64,000 nt of DNA from Cherax quadricarinatus (taxonomy: Eukaryota; Arthropoda; Malacostraca; Decapoda; Parastacidae): positions 27,499,190-27,563,189 of the forward strand of contig NC_091312.1 in the NCBI RefSeq assembly GCF_038502225.1. The letters run 5' to 3'. Under the pieces are notes generated by a model, which was given only the letters and a program-made list of their open reading frames with translations, did not search any database and was not told the origin of the DNA. The position numbers and the translations under genes were made by a program. This document shows positions 11,097 to 22,134 of the stretch, one piece after another; the first letter of the stretch is position 1, and each line of letters begins with the position of its first letter.

Positions 11097-13533
11097 TCAC
11101 CTATTTGTACTCACCTATTTGTGGTTGCAGGGGTCGAGTCCTAGCTCCTGGCCCCGCCTCTTCACCGGTTGCTACTAGGCCCTCTCTCTCCCCGCTCCAT
11201 GAGCTTTATCAAACCTCGTCTTAAAACTGTGTATGGTTCCTGCCTCCACTACGTCATTTTCTAGGCTATTCCACTGCCTTACAACTCTATGACTGAAGAA
11301 ATACTTCCTACTATCTCTCTGACTCATTTGTGTCTTCAACTTCCAATTGTGGCCTCTTGTTTCTGTGTCCCCTCCCTGGAACATCCTGTCTTTGTCCACC
11401 TTGTCTATTCCACGCAGTATTTTATATGTCGTTATCATGTCTCCCCTGACCCTCCTGTCCTCCAGTGTGGTCAGGCCGATTTCCCTTAATCTTTCCTCAT
11501 AGGACATTCCCCTTAGCTCTGGAACTAACCTTGTCGCAAACCTTTGTACTTTCTCTAGTTTCTTGACGTGCTTTATCAAGTGCGGGTTCCAAACAGGTGC
11601 TGCATACTCCAGTATGGGCCTGACATACACGTTGTACAGTGTCTTGAATGATTCCTTACTAAGGTATCGGAATGCTGTTCTCAGGTTTGCCAGGCGCCCA
11701 TATGCTGCAGCAGTTATCTGATTGATGTGTGCTTCCGGAGACATGCTCGGTGTTATACTCACCCCAAGATCTTTCTCCTTGAGTGAGGTTTGCAGTCTTT
11801 GGCCACCTAGCCTATACTCTGTCTGTGGTCTTCTGTGCCCCTCCCCCATCTTCATGACTTTGCATTTGGCAGGATTAAATTCGAGAAGCCATTTGCTGGA
11901 CCAGGTGTCCAGTCTGTCCAGGTCTCTTTGAAGTCCTGCCTGGTCCTCATCAGATTTAATTCTCCTCATTAACTTCACATCATCTGCAAACAGGGACACT
12001 TCTGAGTCTAACCCTTCCGTCATGTCGTTCACATATACCAAAAATAGCACTGGTCCTAGGACCGACCCCTGTGGGACCCCGCTCGTCACAGGTGCCCACT
12101 GTGATACATCATTATGTACCATGACTCGTTGTTGCCTCCCTGTCAGGTATTCTCTGATCCATTGCAGTGCCCTTCCTGTTATATGCGCCTGATGCTCTAG
12201 CTTCTGCACTAATCTCTTGTGAGGAACTGTGTCAAAGGCCTTCTTGCAGTCCAAGAAGATGCAATCAACCCACCCCTCTCTCTCTTGTCTTACTTCTGTT
12301 ATTTTATCATAAAACTCCAGAAGGTTTGTGACACAGGATTTGCCTTCCGTGAATCCGTGCTGGTTGGCATTTATACTCCTGTTCCGTTCCAGGTGCTCCA
12401 CCACTCTCCTCCTGATAATCTTCTCCATAATTTTGCATACTATACACGTCAATGACACAGGTCTATAGTTTAGTGCCTCTTTTCTGTCTCCTTTTTTAAA
12501 AATGGGAACTACATTTGCCGTCTTCCATACCTCAGGTAGTTGCCCAGTTTCCAGGGATGTGTTGAAGATTGTGGTAAGTGGCACGCACAACATATCTGCT
12601 CCCTCTCTAAGGACCCACGGGGAGATGTTGTCTGGTCCCATTGCCTTTGAGGTATCGATGTCCCTTAGCAGTTTCTTCACCTCCTCCTCATCTGTATGTA
12701 TGTCGTCCAACACTTGTTGGTGTATTCCTTGCTGGTGTCCCCATCTGGTCTGTCCCCCCAGAGTCCTTCCTGTCTCTACTGTAAATACTTCCTTAAATCT
12801 CGTGTTGAGCTCCTCACATACCTCTTGATCGTTTCTTGTGAGTTCTCCACCTTCTTTCCTCAGCCTTATCACCTGGTCCTTGACTGTTGTCTTCCTCCTA
12901 ATGTGGCTATACAGCAGTTTCGGGTCAGATTTGACTTTCGATGCTATGTCGTTTTCATACTGTCGCTGGGCCTCCCTCCTTATCTGTGCATACTCGTTTC
13001 TGGCTCTTCTACTAATCTCCTTGTTTTCCTGGGTCCTATGCCTCCTGTACCTTTTCCATTCTCTGTTGCACTTAGTTTTTGCCTCCCTACACCTTCGGGT
13101 AAACCAAGGACTCGTTTTGGTCTTCCTATTATTTCCGTTTCCCTTGGGAACAAAACTTTCCTCTGCCTCCTTGCACTTTGTTGCCAAATATTCCATCATC
13201 TCGTTTACTGATTTTCCTACCATTTCTCTGTCCCACTGAACCTCCTGCAGGAAGTTTCTCATACCTGTGTAGTCCCCCCTTTTATAGTTTGGCCTGTCCC
13301 CTTCAGTTCCTGTTACCTTCTCCACTTGTAACTCTACTATATAGTCAAAACTCAGAACCACATGATCGCTAGCTCCAAGGGGCCTCTCATAAGTGAAGTC
13401 CTCAATGTCTGAACTGCTCAGGGTGAACACAAGATCCAGTCTTGCTGGCTCATCCTCCCCTCTCTCTCTGGTTGTGTCCCTGACATGTTGATGCATGAGG
13501 TTTTCAAGTACCACATCCATCATCTTGGCTCTC

Positions 13534-13536
<3 letters not shown>
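11092..13536 (-). mobile_element. CR1-group LINE (family B), 5'-truncated
   Basis: Reading on the minus strand, the element begins at a (CA)n array (13537-13575 on the plus strand reads TG) and ends with GGGGCCAGGAGCTAGGACTC followed by two copies of ACAAATAGGTGAGT. It then meets (TA)n. The short tail with AGGTGAGTAC is shared by the fragments at 3.4, 7.45, 38.69 and 63.9 kb, which defines the 3' end. Confidence 0.9.
11175..13536 (-). CDS. CR1-group LINE ORF: endonuclease C-terminus and reverse transcriptase
   Basis: An open frame of about 787 codons. A longer frame starting at 13604 only adds translated (CA)n and part of the neighbouring inverted-repeat element. Numbering from that longer frame: the endonuclease end has GASDHVVLSF (S79-D80-H81). 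A basic region follows (RRCREAKTKCNREWKRYRR). The reverse transcriptase has KAMGPDNISPWVLRE, NYRPVSLT, FLDCKKAFDTVPHKRL (catalytic D452), SGVPQGSVLGPVLF and FADD at 539-542. The C-terminus has RFATRLVPELRGMSYEER, LTTLEDRRVRGDMITTYK and FFSHRVVRQWNSL, typical of CR1-group elements. No frameshift is visible, but most of the endonuclease and any ORF1 are absent. It belongs to the mobile element and is not a host gene. Confidence 0.9.

Positions 13537-13575
<39 letters not shown>
13537..13575. repeat. (TG)n microsatellite
   Basis: About 39 bp of TG. It lies exactly between the 5'-truncated end of the CR1-group LINE and the left end of a 390-bp inverted-repeat element. Confidence 0.95.
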
Positions 13576-13580
<5 letters not shown>

Positions 13581-13965
13581 TGCCGAATATGTAAAATTGG
13601 TCAATTAGCAAGAACTCATTTAAAATTAAATCCTTTCTAAAACTTTCTCTTATTCGTTTAAAGATATATTTTTTCATTAATGTTAATGTAAAAATTTTTA
13701 ATTTTGCTCCAAAAGAATTTTAGAAAACTTACCTAACCTTATTATAACAAGAACAATTTATTTTAACCTAACCCAACAAAATATATTTTAGATTTGTTTA
13801 CAGCAATTTAATACTAAACAAACAGAGTGAAATAAAATTTTTTCGTTAGGTTCAGAATGATTTTGGCGAAATTATTGCATACACAAATTTTCACTTGTCC
13901 ATACATGGAAAGATGAGTGTTGCTATTTAAGCCAAGATCGCAAGTTCTGCCTATTCTGCACGACA
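13576..13965 (+). mobile_element. 390-bp terminal-inverted-repeat element (family E), copy 1
   Basis: Left end TGTAGTGCCGAATATG (one change from the consensus TGTCGTGCCGAATA), right end CTATTCTGCACGACA. Internal AT-rich sequence matches the other three copies, including AAGAACTCATTTAAAATTAA, CCTAACCTTATTATAACAAG and GCTATTTAAGCCAAGATCG. No coding capacity is seen. It fits a MITE-like non-autonomous DNA transposon. Here it is bordered by (TG)n and by a CR1-type fragment, unlike the (TA)n borders of the other copies. Confidence 0.85.
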
Positions 13966-14577
<612 letters not shown>

Positions 14578-16371
14578 GCGTGTGTGTAGTAGTAGTAGTA
14601 GTAGAGCGGAAATCAGGCGGCTGTGTACTGCCGACATAAAATCAACTTAGCTAAAACTGGAGAAATGATATTCTCTGTTTTATGTACAACTGTATTGCCA
14701 AGCCTAGTGATTCAAGACACTAGTCAGCCACGTCTCTGAAAAATCTCTTGAGAGGTTTTGGCGTCACGCCAGTTCATTAAGTAGGTGAGGCTATTTTTTT
14801 CTGACAAACATAGGAATTAATTATTAACATTATCAGAACGGCGGGTGTATTATGCTTATCGATATGTGTGTGCAGATCTCTAGCTGCCTCATCCACATAT
14901 TTTTTTCGCATCCTGCACGTGGTATAACAAACTCCACCTTTCGTTTTAAGTAGACTTGGGGGTTTCTTGCAGGTTAGATATGGTCTTGAAAACTAATTAG
15001 ACAAATAATTATATAAAAATCTAAGTAGCTTGTAAATTGTGATATACTTCGGTGCAGCAGATGTAGATAATTCATATACATTACTTGTAGTATTAGTGGC
15101 AGAAGCTACTCTTAAGGCTGCACTTATAGAAATCAGTGGAAATAATATTCGTTATCTTACTGTCGGGGAAGATGACAGATTATTCCGGAGATCTGTCAAG
15201 CTTGAGGGATGTTGATGATCCTCAGAGCAAGACGTCTTCAATCACTAGTAAAATAAAGTTAGTTTCTAGGAGACCCGGTGAGTGTAGTCATGTTCCTCCT
15301 CAAAGTATTCAGGGCGATATATTCTACAGCTCCTCAGATAGACCCTGATGACAACTCGACATTTCATGTTGTTTTACTGGTCAGAGGGGATGTGCATTAA
15401 ATCGTCCTTATTGATCTGTTTCCCTTACATTTTGAGAGACATCTTACCGTCTAGCTTATACTGCATGCAAGTCTTCATGTATATCAGTGGTTGAATATAC
15501 TGACAGATGTTAAATAAATCCCAACATGCAGTTAATGTCGCTTTGAGAAGACGTTTCATCCACTAGGGATTTAATCAGTCCTCACCAGTGTGGACACTGA
15601 TGTGGACAAAAAGTCATCTCACTATATGCCTATTACAACCCAGGAGTCCCAAAGGCCTGTTATCCTGGAAGTAAAGGGAGCAAAATAAACACAGCAGAAA
15701 AACTTTTGACTTGTATTATCCTTCACCAATTTAGAACAGAAGTATGTACACTATATACACTATGTACAACAATAAGTATTAGTGCACTCCACGGTAAGCA
15801 AGGCAGAATAGAAGCCACTAGAGAGCAGACGGTGCTTTAACCAGCTCTAGAATGGGAATGACAAGGACAGACAGGTGAGTGGTACCCACATCACCTCTGC
15901 GATTGCCAAAACCATCTTCTCATTGGCTGGAACCTGGGTACTGATTGAACGACGGGGCCCCATCGTTAACCCTTAGCACCTGGTTCGCTGGTTGAGGGAA
16001 ATAGCCTTTCAATGAGGGTGTGTACATGTGCCGAATAAAGGTTACATACTCTTTGCATACCACAATGCCTTTAATAGCATATTCCCTTACCAACATAAGC
16101 GAATTTCGAAGAAAGAATGAGCTGTTCATACTACATTTAACTTTCTGATGAAAGTATTCATCACTGAATTCCATCAGTGGTGGCAACATATGACAGGATT
16201 ACAACAGTGATTTCAGCCACCGGAAGCTGTGGGCTTGTCTTCTAAGAAAGTGTGAACAATGTTGATTGGGAGTTTTGTTAAAAGTGAGTCAGTGTCAAAA
16301 CTACATTTTTGTGTTGTGTAGCTGTAAGTGCTTTATTTTTTGGATGTATTCTTGTTAATGAATGATGTGAT
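14578..16371. other. Non-coding, nothing gene-like
   Basis: A short (AGT)n lies at 14588-14603. A piece of repeat family G (GAAGACGTTTCATCC, TTAATCAGTCCTC) lies near 15547-15590. The short reading frames here (70-89 codons) show no recognisable domain. Confidence 0.55.
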
Positions 16372-16620
<249 letters not shown>

Positions 16621-16639
16621 ATTTCATTTCAGCATGACA

Positions 16640-16800
16640 CAATCAGTCTTCTCTCCAAGCAGAGAGACTGATTACCTTATTCTCCTCCTCATCTTTCACC
16701 GTTCTTCTCTGTATTGGACTGAAGAAGCCACTGGCTGGTGAAACGTTTCCTCAGTAAAGATTCCCAAATGTTGCACAAGTATCTCAGTCTTCATACAATG
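16640..16800. repeat. Family G repeat arm
   Basis: Contains CACCGTTCTTCTCTGTATTG, GACTGAAGAAGCCACTGGC, GAAACGTTTCCTCAG and CCCAAATGTTGCACAAGTAT. It matches one arm of the palindrome at 24167-24399. Confidence 0.75.
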
Positions 16801-17810
16801 TTTGTACAGAAATAGGTTATGCAGAACATTTCTGGCAACCTTAAACCTAACTTAAGACTACAACGGTAATAACTAACAGGGTATATGAACAATAAATTTA
16901 GGAATTACAATGTTTATATTCAAGAATTTACCCCCAAAAATGGGAAGACTAAATTGCTAAACAATTTAAATAGTTTGGATGAAAGTGACTCACTTTTTGA
17001 TATGATGTTCTTCAAGGGGAGAACAGATAGAAACTGTATTCACAAGAGTAATTAAGCATTGGATATGGTGGATTTGCATAAGTCATTTCCACAATTTTCA
17101 TGAACGTTAGAGTTCATAACCAAAGTATTCAATGAAGCTGCTGCCTTTATTTATAGAACAAACTGCAAGAGTTCTTACAAAATCTCTGAGTCGACTATGA
17201 TTGCATCACAGTACACAGTACACCGTTAATACCTTACAGAGCCAGAGGAAACCTGATTCTCTAACTACCCTTGAGCTACAGTCATCCTTCCCTTCCCCTG
17301 ACTTAGATTGGGTGACCTAACTTGGCTTATATGTTCTAACTTTTGCCCTGTGACTCAACTTATGTCACTTTGCGTACCTTCGTATGTTAGCTGCGTCTCA
17401 TGTACACCTTTTAGACGAGGGCGTCAAACTGAGGTCTAATTATACAATACTTTTATGTTATTGTATCAGACGAAGCTCATTACTCAACTACATCGTCTAC
17501 CTCAGCAAGCATATAAACTTATAGTAGTGAATATTATGTTAAAATGATTATTAAGTGTTTGACATTAAGTCGTATCATTGACTTCCAAAGCATAAATTGT
17601 ACATATTTATTTAAGTACATAAACAATTATATTTTTTTCCAGTGTTTTATGTAATTTATTGTGTTACACAACGGTCTACATATTACATTTTCCTTTTACC
17701 TCAAATGTAGCCCCACAAATGTAATTACATTATTTTATTAAAAGTAATTTGAACGATTTTGCATTACAATAGCAAACAGGCGATATTTACAACGCAGGAC
17801 AAGTCACACT
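16801..17810. other. Non-coding, nothing recognised
   Basis: AT-rich sequence without a long reading frame, tandem repeat or family match that I could see. Confidence 0.55.
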
Positions 17811-18044
17811 GGGATGGAAATCTTTAGCACGAGATCTTTTGCACACTCTGTGCGTCGTCACGAGCTATGCAATGTTGCAAGGCTAGCAACAATCTGTGAC
17901 ATGGCCTGATGCTTTACGCTTCTGCCTTGCCTTAAAGCGAATTTTTCCTCCTACTATCTGTTACTGGCCTTGCAACATTGCATAGCTCCTGACGACGAAC
18001 AGAGAGTGCGTAAGATCTTGAGCTAAAGGTTTCCATCCTCATGT
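17811..18044. repeat. Foldback element, about 90-bp inverted arms
   Basis: The left arm (17811-17900) has GGGATGGAAATCTTTAGCAC, GTGCGTCGTCACGAGC and TATGCAATGTTGCAAGGC. The right arm (about 17958-18044) has the complement: GCCTTGCAACATTGCATAGC, TCCTGACGACGAACAG and AAAGGTTTCCATCCT. The spacer is about 57 bp. The arms differ at scattered bases, so the element is not a fresh palindrome. Confidence 0.8.
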
Positions 18045-18084
18045 GGCATGTTCTACATGATTTTTATATGAAACATAAATACTG

Positions 18085-18284
18085 ATGAATGAGACACATA
18101 TGAAGCATTTGGGTATCTATATTGTTGAAACGTTTCGCCTACACGACAGGCTCTTTTCCAGGCGAATACAAGTGAATACAACACTGCAAAACTGCAGATA
18201 CATCCAAGTCGGACAAAAACGTTGTTGCACGCTTCTCTCTCCTGTGTGCGGGTTATCTGTACTGTAGAAGTAGTTTTAACGTGA
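18085..18284. repeat. Family G repeat arm leading into the 23-bp array
   Basis: Contains AAGCATTTGGGTATCTATAT and GAAACGTTTCGCCTAC, family G marks. The sequence then runs to TGATCAGTCCGTCAGTCCCT, where the tandem array begins. Confidence 0.65.
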
Positions 18285-19277
18285 TCAGTCCGTCAGTCCC
18301 TCAAGCCTAAAAGGGTCAGTCTCTCAAGCCTAAAGGGGTCAGTCTCTCAAGCCTAAAGGGGTCAGTCTCTCAAGCCTAAAGGGGTCAGTCCCTCAAGCCT
18401 AAAAGGGTCAGTCCCTCAAGCCTAAAAGGGTCAGTCCCTCAAGCCTAAAGGGGTCAGTCCCTCAAGCCTAAAGGGGTCAGTCCCTCAATTCTAAAGGGGT
18501 CAGTCCCTCAAGCCTAAAGGGGTCAGTCCCTCAAGCCTATAGGGGTCAGTCCCTCAAGCCTAAAAGGGTCAGTCCCTCAAGCCTAAAGGGGTCAGTCCCT
18601 CAAGCCTAAAGGGGTCAGTCCCTCAAGCCTAAAAGGGTCAGTCCCTCAAGCCTAAAGGGGTCAGTCCCTCAAGCCTAAAGGGGTCAGTCCCTCAAGCCTA
18701 TAGGGGTCAGTCCCTCAAGCCTAAAAGGGTCAGTCCCTCAAGCCTAAAGGGGTCAGTCCCTCAAGCCTAAAGGGGTCAGTCCCTCAAGCCTAAAGGGGTC
18801 AGTCCCTCAAGCCTAAAGGGGTCAGTCCCTCAAGCCTAAAAGGGTCAGTCCCTCAAGCCTAAAGGGGTCAGTCCCTCAAGCCTAAAAGGGTCAGTCCCTC
18901 AAGCCTAAAGGGGTCAGTCCCTCAAGCCTAAAGGGGTCAGTCCCTCAAGCCTAAAAGGGTCAGTCCCTCAAGCCTAAAGGGGTCAGTCCCTCAAGCCTAA
19001 AGGGGTCAGTCCCTCAAGCCTAAAGGGGTCAGTCCCTCAAGCCTAAAGGGGTCAGTGCCTCAAGCCTAAAGGGGTCAGTCCCTCAAGCCTAAAGGGGTCA
19101 GTCCCTCAAGCCTAAAGGGGTCAGTCCCTCAAGCCTAAAGGGGTCAGTCCCTCAAGCCTAAAAGGGTCAGTCCCTCAAGCCTAAAGGGGTCAGTCCCTCA
19201 AGCCTAAAGGGGTCAGTCCCTCAAGCCTAAAGGGGTCAGTCCCTCAAGCCTATAGGGGTCAGTCCCTCAAGCCTAAA
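18285..19277. repeat. 23-bp minisatellite
   Basis: About 43 copies of a 23-bp unit, GGTCAGTCCCTCAAGCCTA plus AAGG. Variants are AAAAGGG/AAAGGGG/TATAGGGG, and early units read TCAGTCTCTC. Units are highly uniform. The core CAGTCCCTCA-GCC also occurs inside family G repeats at 3680 and 37690. Confidence 0.97.
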
Positions 19278-20035
19278 TCATAAAGCTGCTTACATCAATA
19301 TCCTAAGCTTTCTCAAGATTTATTAATGTTTCTTCTTTTTTTTTCATGTATATTCTACAGCTCATCGAGCTTTCATTTCTATCTACTTACCTGGAGTGTA
19401 TTCCAGGGATCAGCGCCCCCGCGGCCTGGTCCACGACCAGTCTTCCAGCTTTAAGCTTTATTCTCCAGTCTTTTTTTCTAATTTAAGCTTTCTAGACATT
19501 TTTAGTTTTTTTTTTTTAAGCTTTTTCACACTTTAAAAAAAATCTTAAAATTTTGAAAATTTCGAGATTTATTAAGATTTCTAAAATTTTCTCAAATCTT
19601 TCTCAAGCTTTCTCGCTATTTCCCGCAAATTTTCCGCCTTTGTAACAGACGGTGAAAAAAAATTTCAAGCTTTCATAATTGTTTCTCAAGCTTTTTCGCA
19701 CATTTATAAGCTTTCTCAAGTTCTTTTTTTTTCCAAAACTCCTCAACTTTTCTCATTTTCTCACATTCTTAAGTTGCTATAAACTTTTAATCATTCTTCA
19801 AGATATTAAGAATTTGAAAGCACTCTTTGTTTTCTCTTTCTTTCTCCTCCATCTTCCTTACTTTCTCTCATGCTTTCTCCAGTTTTCTGAAACCTTCAAG
19901 ATTTGTATGGATTCTGAACCTTTCTCACACTTCCTTATACACCTTTACTTTCTTATGCCCTTTTAAGCTTTCCTGTACTCTTTAAGTGGCGTTATTAAAT
20001 ACATTTAAAAAGTGAGTAGGAGGAAGTTGTGTGTG
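19278..20035. other. T-rich non-coding DNA with a LINE-tail-like fragment
   Basis: Dense in CTTTCTCAAG and AAGCTTT motifs. At about 19392-19442, GCGCCCCCGCGGCCTGGTCC and ACGACCAG resemble the tail of LINE family C at 21.65 kb. The 95-codon frame at 19679 is low-complexity and was not called. Confidence 0.5.
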
Positions 20036-20106
20036 AGTAAGACGTCCCTAGCATGGGCCAGTAGTCCTACTACAGTGCTCCTTTATTATGTTCTTATGTT
20101 CTTATT
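20036..20106 (+). mobile_element. CR1-type LINE 3' tail (short copy)
   Basis: GCATGGGCCAGTAGTCCTAC, then TGCTCCTTTAT and two TTCTTATG-type octamers. Same tail as at 14.28 kb, severely 5'-truncated. Confidence 0.7.
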
Positions 20107-20214
20107 GAGTTTAGTAAATGGATATGTTGAAGCCATATTCTTTGCGGGGAAGAGAGGAAGCCTTGGTGGGCAGGTGTTCCAAGAAGCAGTGAAGAGGCCC
20201 TCCAGGCATCACGT

Positions 20215-20475
20215 GGCACTAATAGTAGTTGTTGCAGTAGTAGTAGTTGGGGCAGTAGTAGTAGTAGTTGTTGTAAAAGTAGTTGGTGCAGTAATAGTTG
20301 GGGCAGTAGCAGTAGTAGTAGTGGGGGCAGTAGTAATAATTGGTACAGTAGTAATAATTGGCACAGTAGTAATAATTGGTAGAGTAGTAAAAGTTGGGGA
20401 AATAGCAGTTGCGGCCGTAGTTGTAGTAGTGGAAGTAGCAGCAGTAGTAGTAGTAGCAGTAGTTGGGAAGTACTG
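20215..20475. repeat. GTA/GTT-rich trinucleotide array
   Basis: Imperfect AGT/GTT/GCA triplets with TTGGGGCAG and AATAATTGG insertions. The 154-codon frame through it is a valine-rich triplet artefact. Confidence 0.85.
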
Positions 20476-20529
20476 AGAGTAAAAGATATAAAAATTACTG
20501 ATAGTCAGTTAGGTAAGTGCACATAAACG

Positions 20530-20611
20530 CGTCTTTCTTTGACCTGCCGAGCATGGGCCAACAGGCCTGCTGCAGTGATCCTCCTTTCTTATGTTCTTAT
20601 GTTCTTTCTGA
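20530..20611 (+). mobile_element. CR1-type LINE 3' tail (short copy)
   Basis: GACCTGCCGAGCATGGGCC, GGCCTGCTGCAGTGATCCTC, then two TTCTTATG octamers ending TTCTTTC. A second tail copy lies 0.5 kb upstream. Confidence 0.7.
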
Positions 20612-21544
20612 ATGCCCTATAAAGGCAACGCTTCGCTCTACGGAGCTCGACAAAGCTTGGGTAAAGGTCTAACAGTACTGAGAGAATGTCAAAATGTACA
20701 CACGTACGGTCATTTAGGACATTTTATGGAAGGAGACGCATCACCACTGGTGACTTTCAATAGAGGGAATTAGTAACACATCTATAGCGGGGAGAGATCA
20801 GGAGAAACAAAGTCGATAATGATACTTAATCTAAAGCTGAAAGGGTGTGACTGACTAGTCTGTGCCACCGATTCATCTCACCACGGTGTCCTGGATAAGT
20901 AAGATCATTCTAGCCACAGTTTCAGAGATGGAGACAAAAGAAACGAATTCCGTGTTGTCACAGCCGCCTACAAACAACGAGATGGGATACGCAGAACTGG
21001 TGCTGAAGAAGGATGACATATGCAAACGTCGTTGTGTAGAGGCGGATAGGATCGTTGCAATCAAACATGTTTACATGGGATCAGGTAAACACGTTTACAC
21101 GAGATCAGGTAAACACGTTTACACAGGATTCAGGTGGTGTTTGTATCTCTGGAACTCTGGCGGCTAGTATCCAGGACACTGGCCAGTGGGACCCGTGAAC
21201 TCCAGGGCCACGCGCCCCACCCCCCATCAACTTCAGGTCATTAAGTCGCGGAACGGGTGGGGTTTGAATACATGGCAAATGCTCTCTAAAACTCAGATCT
21301 TTACCTGACCCATTGTGTCTCCTGACGTCTTCCACACTCTAGCTCTCATATTTCCACTTCTCTGTGTACTAAGACTGAAAAAGTCACTAGTAGAGAAACG
21401 TCTCATTGAATAAAATGACGTAAATGTGGTGCACGTCTTTATTTCTACATTCTGTTAGTATTATTGTATCTTTACCCAAGTTTTGACAAGCTCTTGGTGG
21501 GCGAAACGTTGCCTAAAATATAAAATATTCACAATGCTGCTGGT
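20612..21544. other. Non-coding with short duplications
   Basis: At 21066-21125 a roughly 24-bp unit with TCAGGTAAACACGTTTACAC is repeated two to three times; its core AAACACGTTT is nearly palindromic. Family G arms lie near 21340-21440 (AAAAAGTCACTAG, GAAACGTCTC) and 21440-21525 (GGGCGAAACGTTGCC). No gene was recognised. Confidence 0.5.
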
Positions 21545-21629
21545 ATGTACAGTCATATAGTGACAGTAGTGGTAGTAGTAGTTGTGGTAGCAGTGGTATC
21601 GGTAGTAGTACTTTCAGGGTTAATAGATG
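21545..21629. repeat. GTA-rich trinucleotide tract
   Basis: Short imperfect GTAGTA/GTGGTA run next to the 3' end of a minus-strand LINE. Confidence 0.7.
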
Positions 21630-22130
21630 TGGTTTACCCGGAGAGGGTTTCGGGGGTCAATGCCCCCGCGGCTTGGTCTGAGACCAGGCCTCATGGTGGA
21701 TCAGGGTCTGATCAACCAGGCTGTTACTGCCAGCCGCAAGCAAACTTACGTACGAACCTCAGCCAGGTTGGTCGGGTACTGACTTTAGGTGCCTGTCCAG
21801 TGCCTTCTTGAAGACAGTCAGGAGTCTATTGGTAATCCCCCTTATGTATGCTGGGAGGCAGTTGAACAGTCTTGGGCCCCGGACACTTATTGTGTTGTCT
21901 CTCAGTGTACTCGTGGCGCCCCTGCTTATCATCGGGGGAATGTTACATCTCTTGCCGAGTCTTTCGTTTTCATAGGGAGTGATTGTCATGTGCAAGTTTG
22001 ATACCATTCCCTCCAGGACCTTCCAAATGCATATTATCATGTATCTCTCTCGCCTGCATTCCAGGGAATACAGATCAAGGACCTTCAACCGTTCCCAGTA
22101 AGTGGGTAGTTCCGGTATTAAACGATGTGG
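21630..22130 (-). pseudogene. LINE C-terminal fragment (family C), jockey/CR1-like
   Basis: On the minus strand an open frame of about 120 codons ends at 21759. It reads LERLKVLDLYSLECRRERY with one difference (the copy has WERLKVL), then MISRGATSTLRDNTISVRGP, RLFNCLPAYIRGIT and VFKKALDRHLKSVPDQP. This is the C-terminal region shared by many arthropod non-LTR elements. The 3' untranslated tail (21640-21758) has a GGGGGTCAATGCCCCCG palindrome and CTGATCAACCAGGCTG on the plus strand. The copy is 5'-truncated where the ACC-rich array starts. Confidence 0.8.
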
Positions 22131-22134
22131 TGGT

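Noticed and set aside
13730..13790. Arthropod telomere repeat (CCTAA)n
   Set aside because: Only isolated CCTAACC words within the 390-bp element; no tandem array.
18285..19277. CRISPR-like regularly spaced repeat
   Set aside because: Units are directly adjacent with no variable spacers, and the surrounding DNA is clearly eukaryotic.
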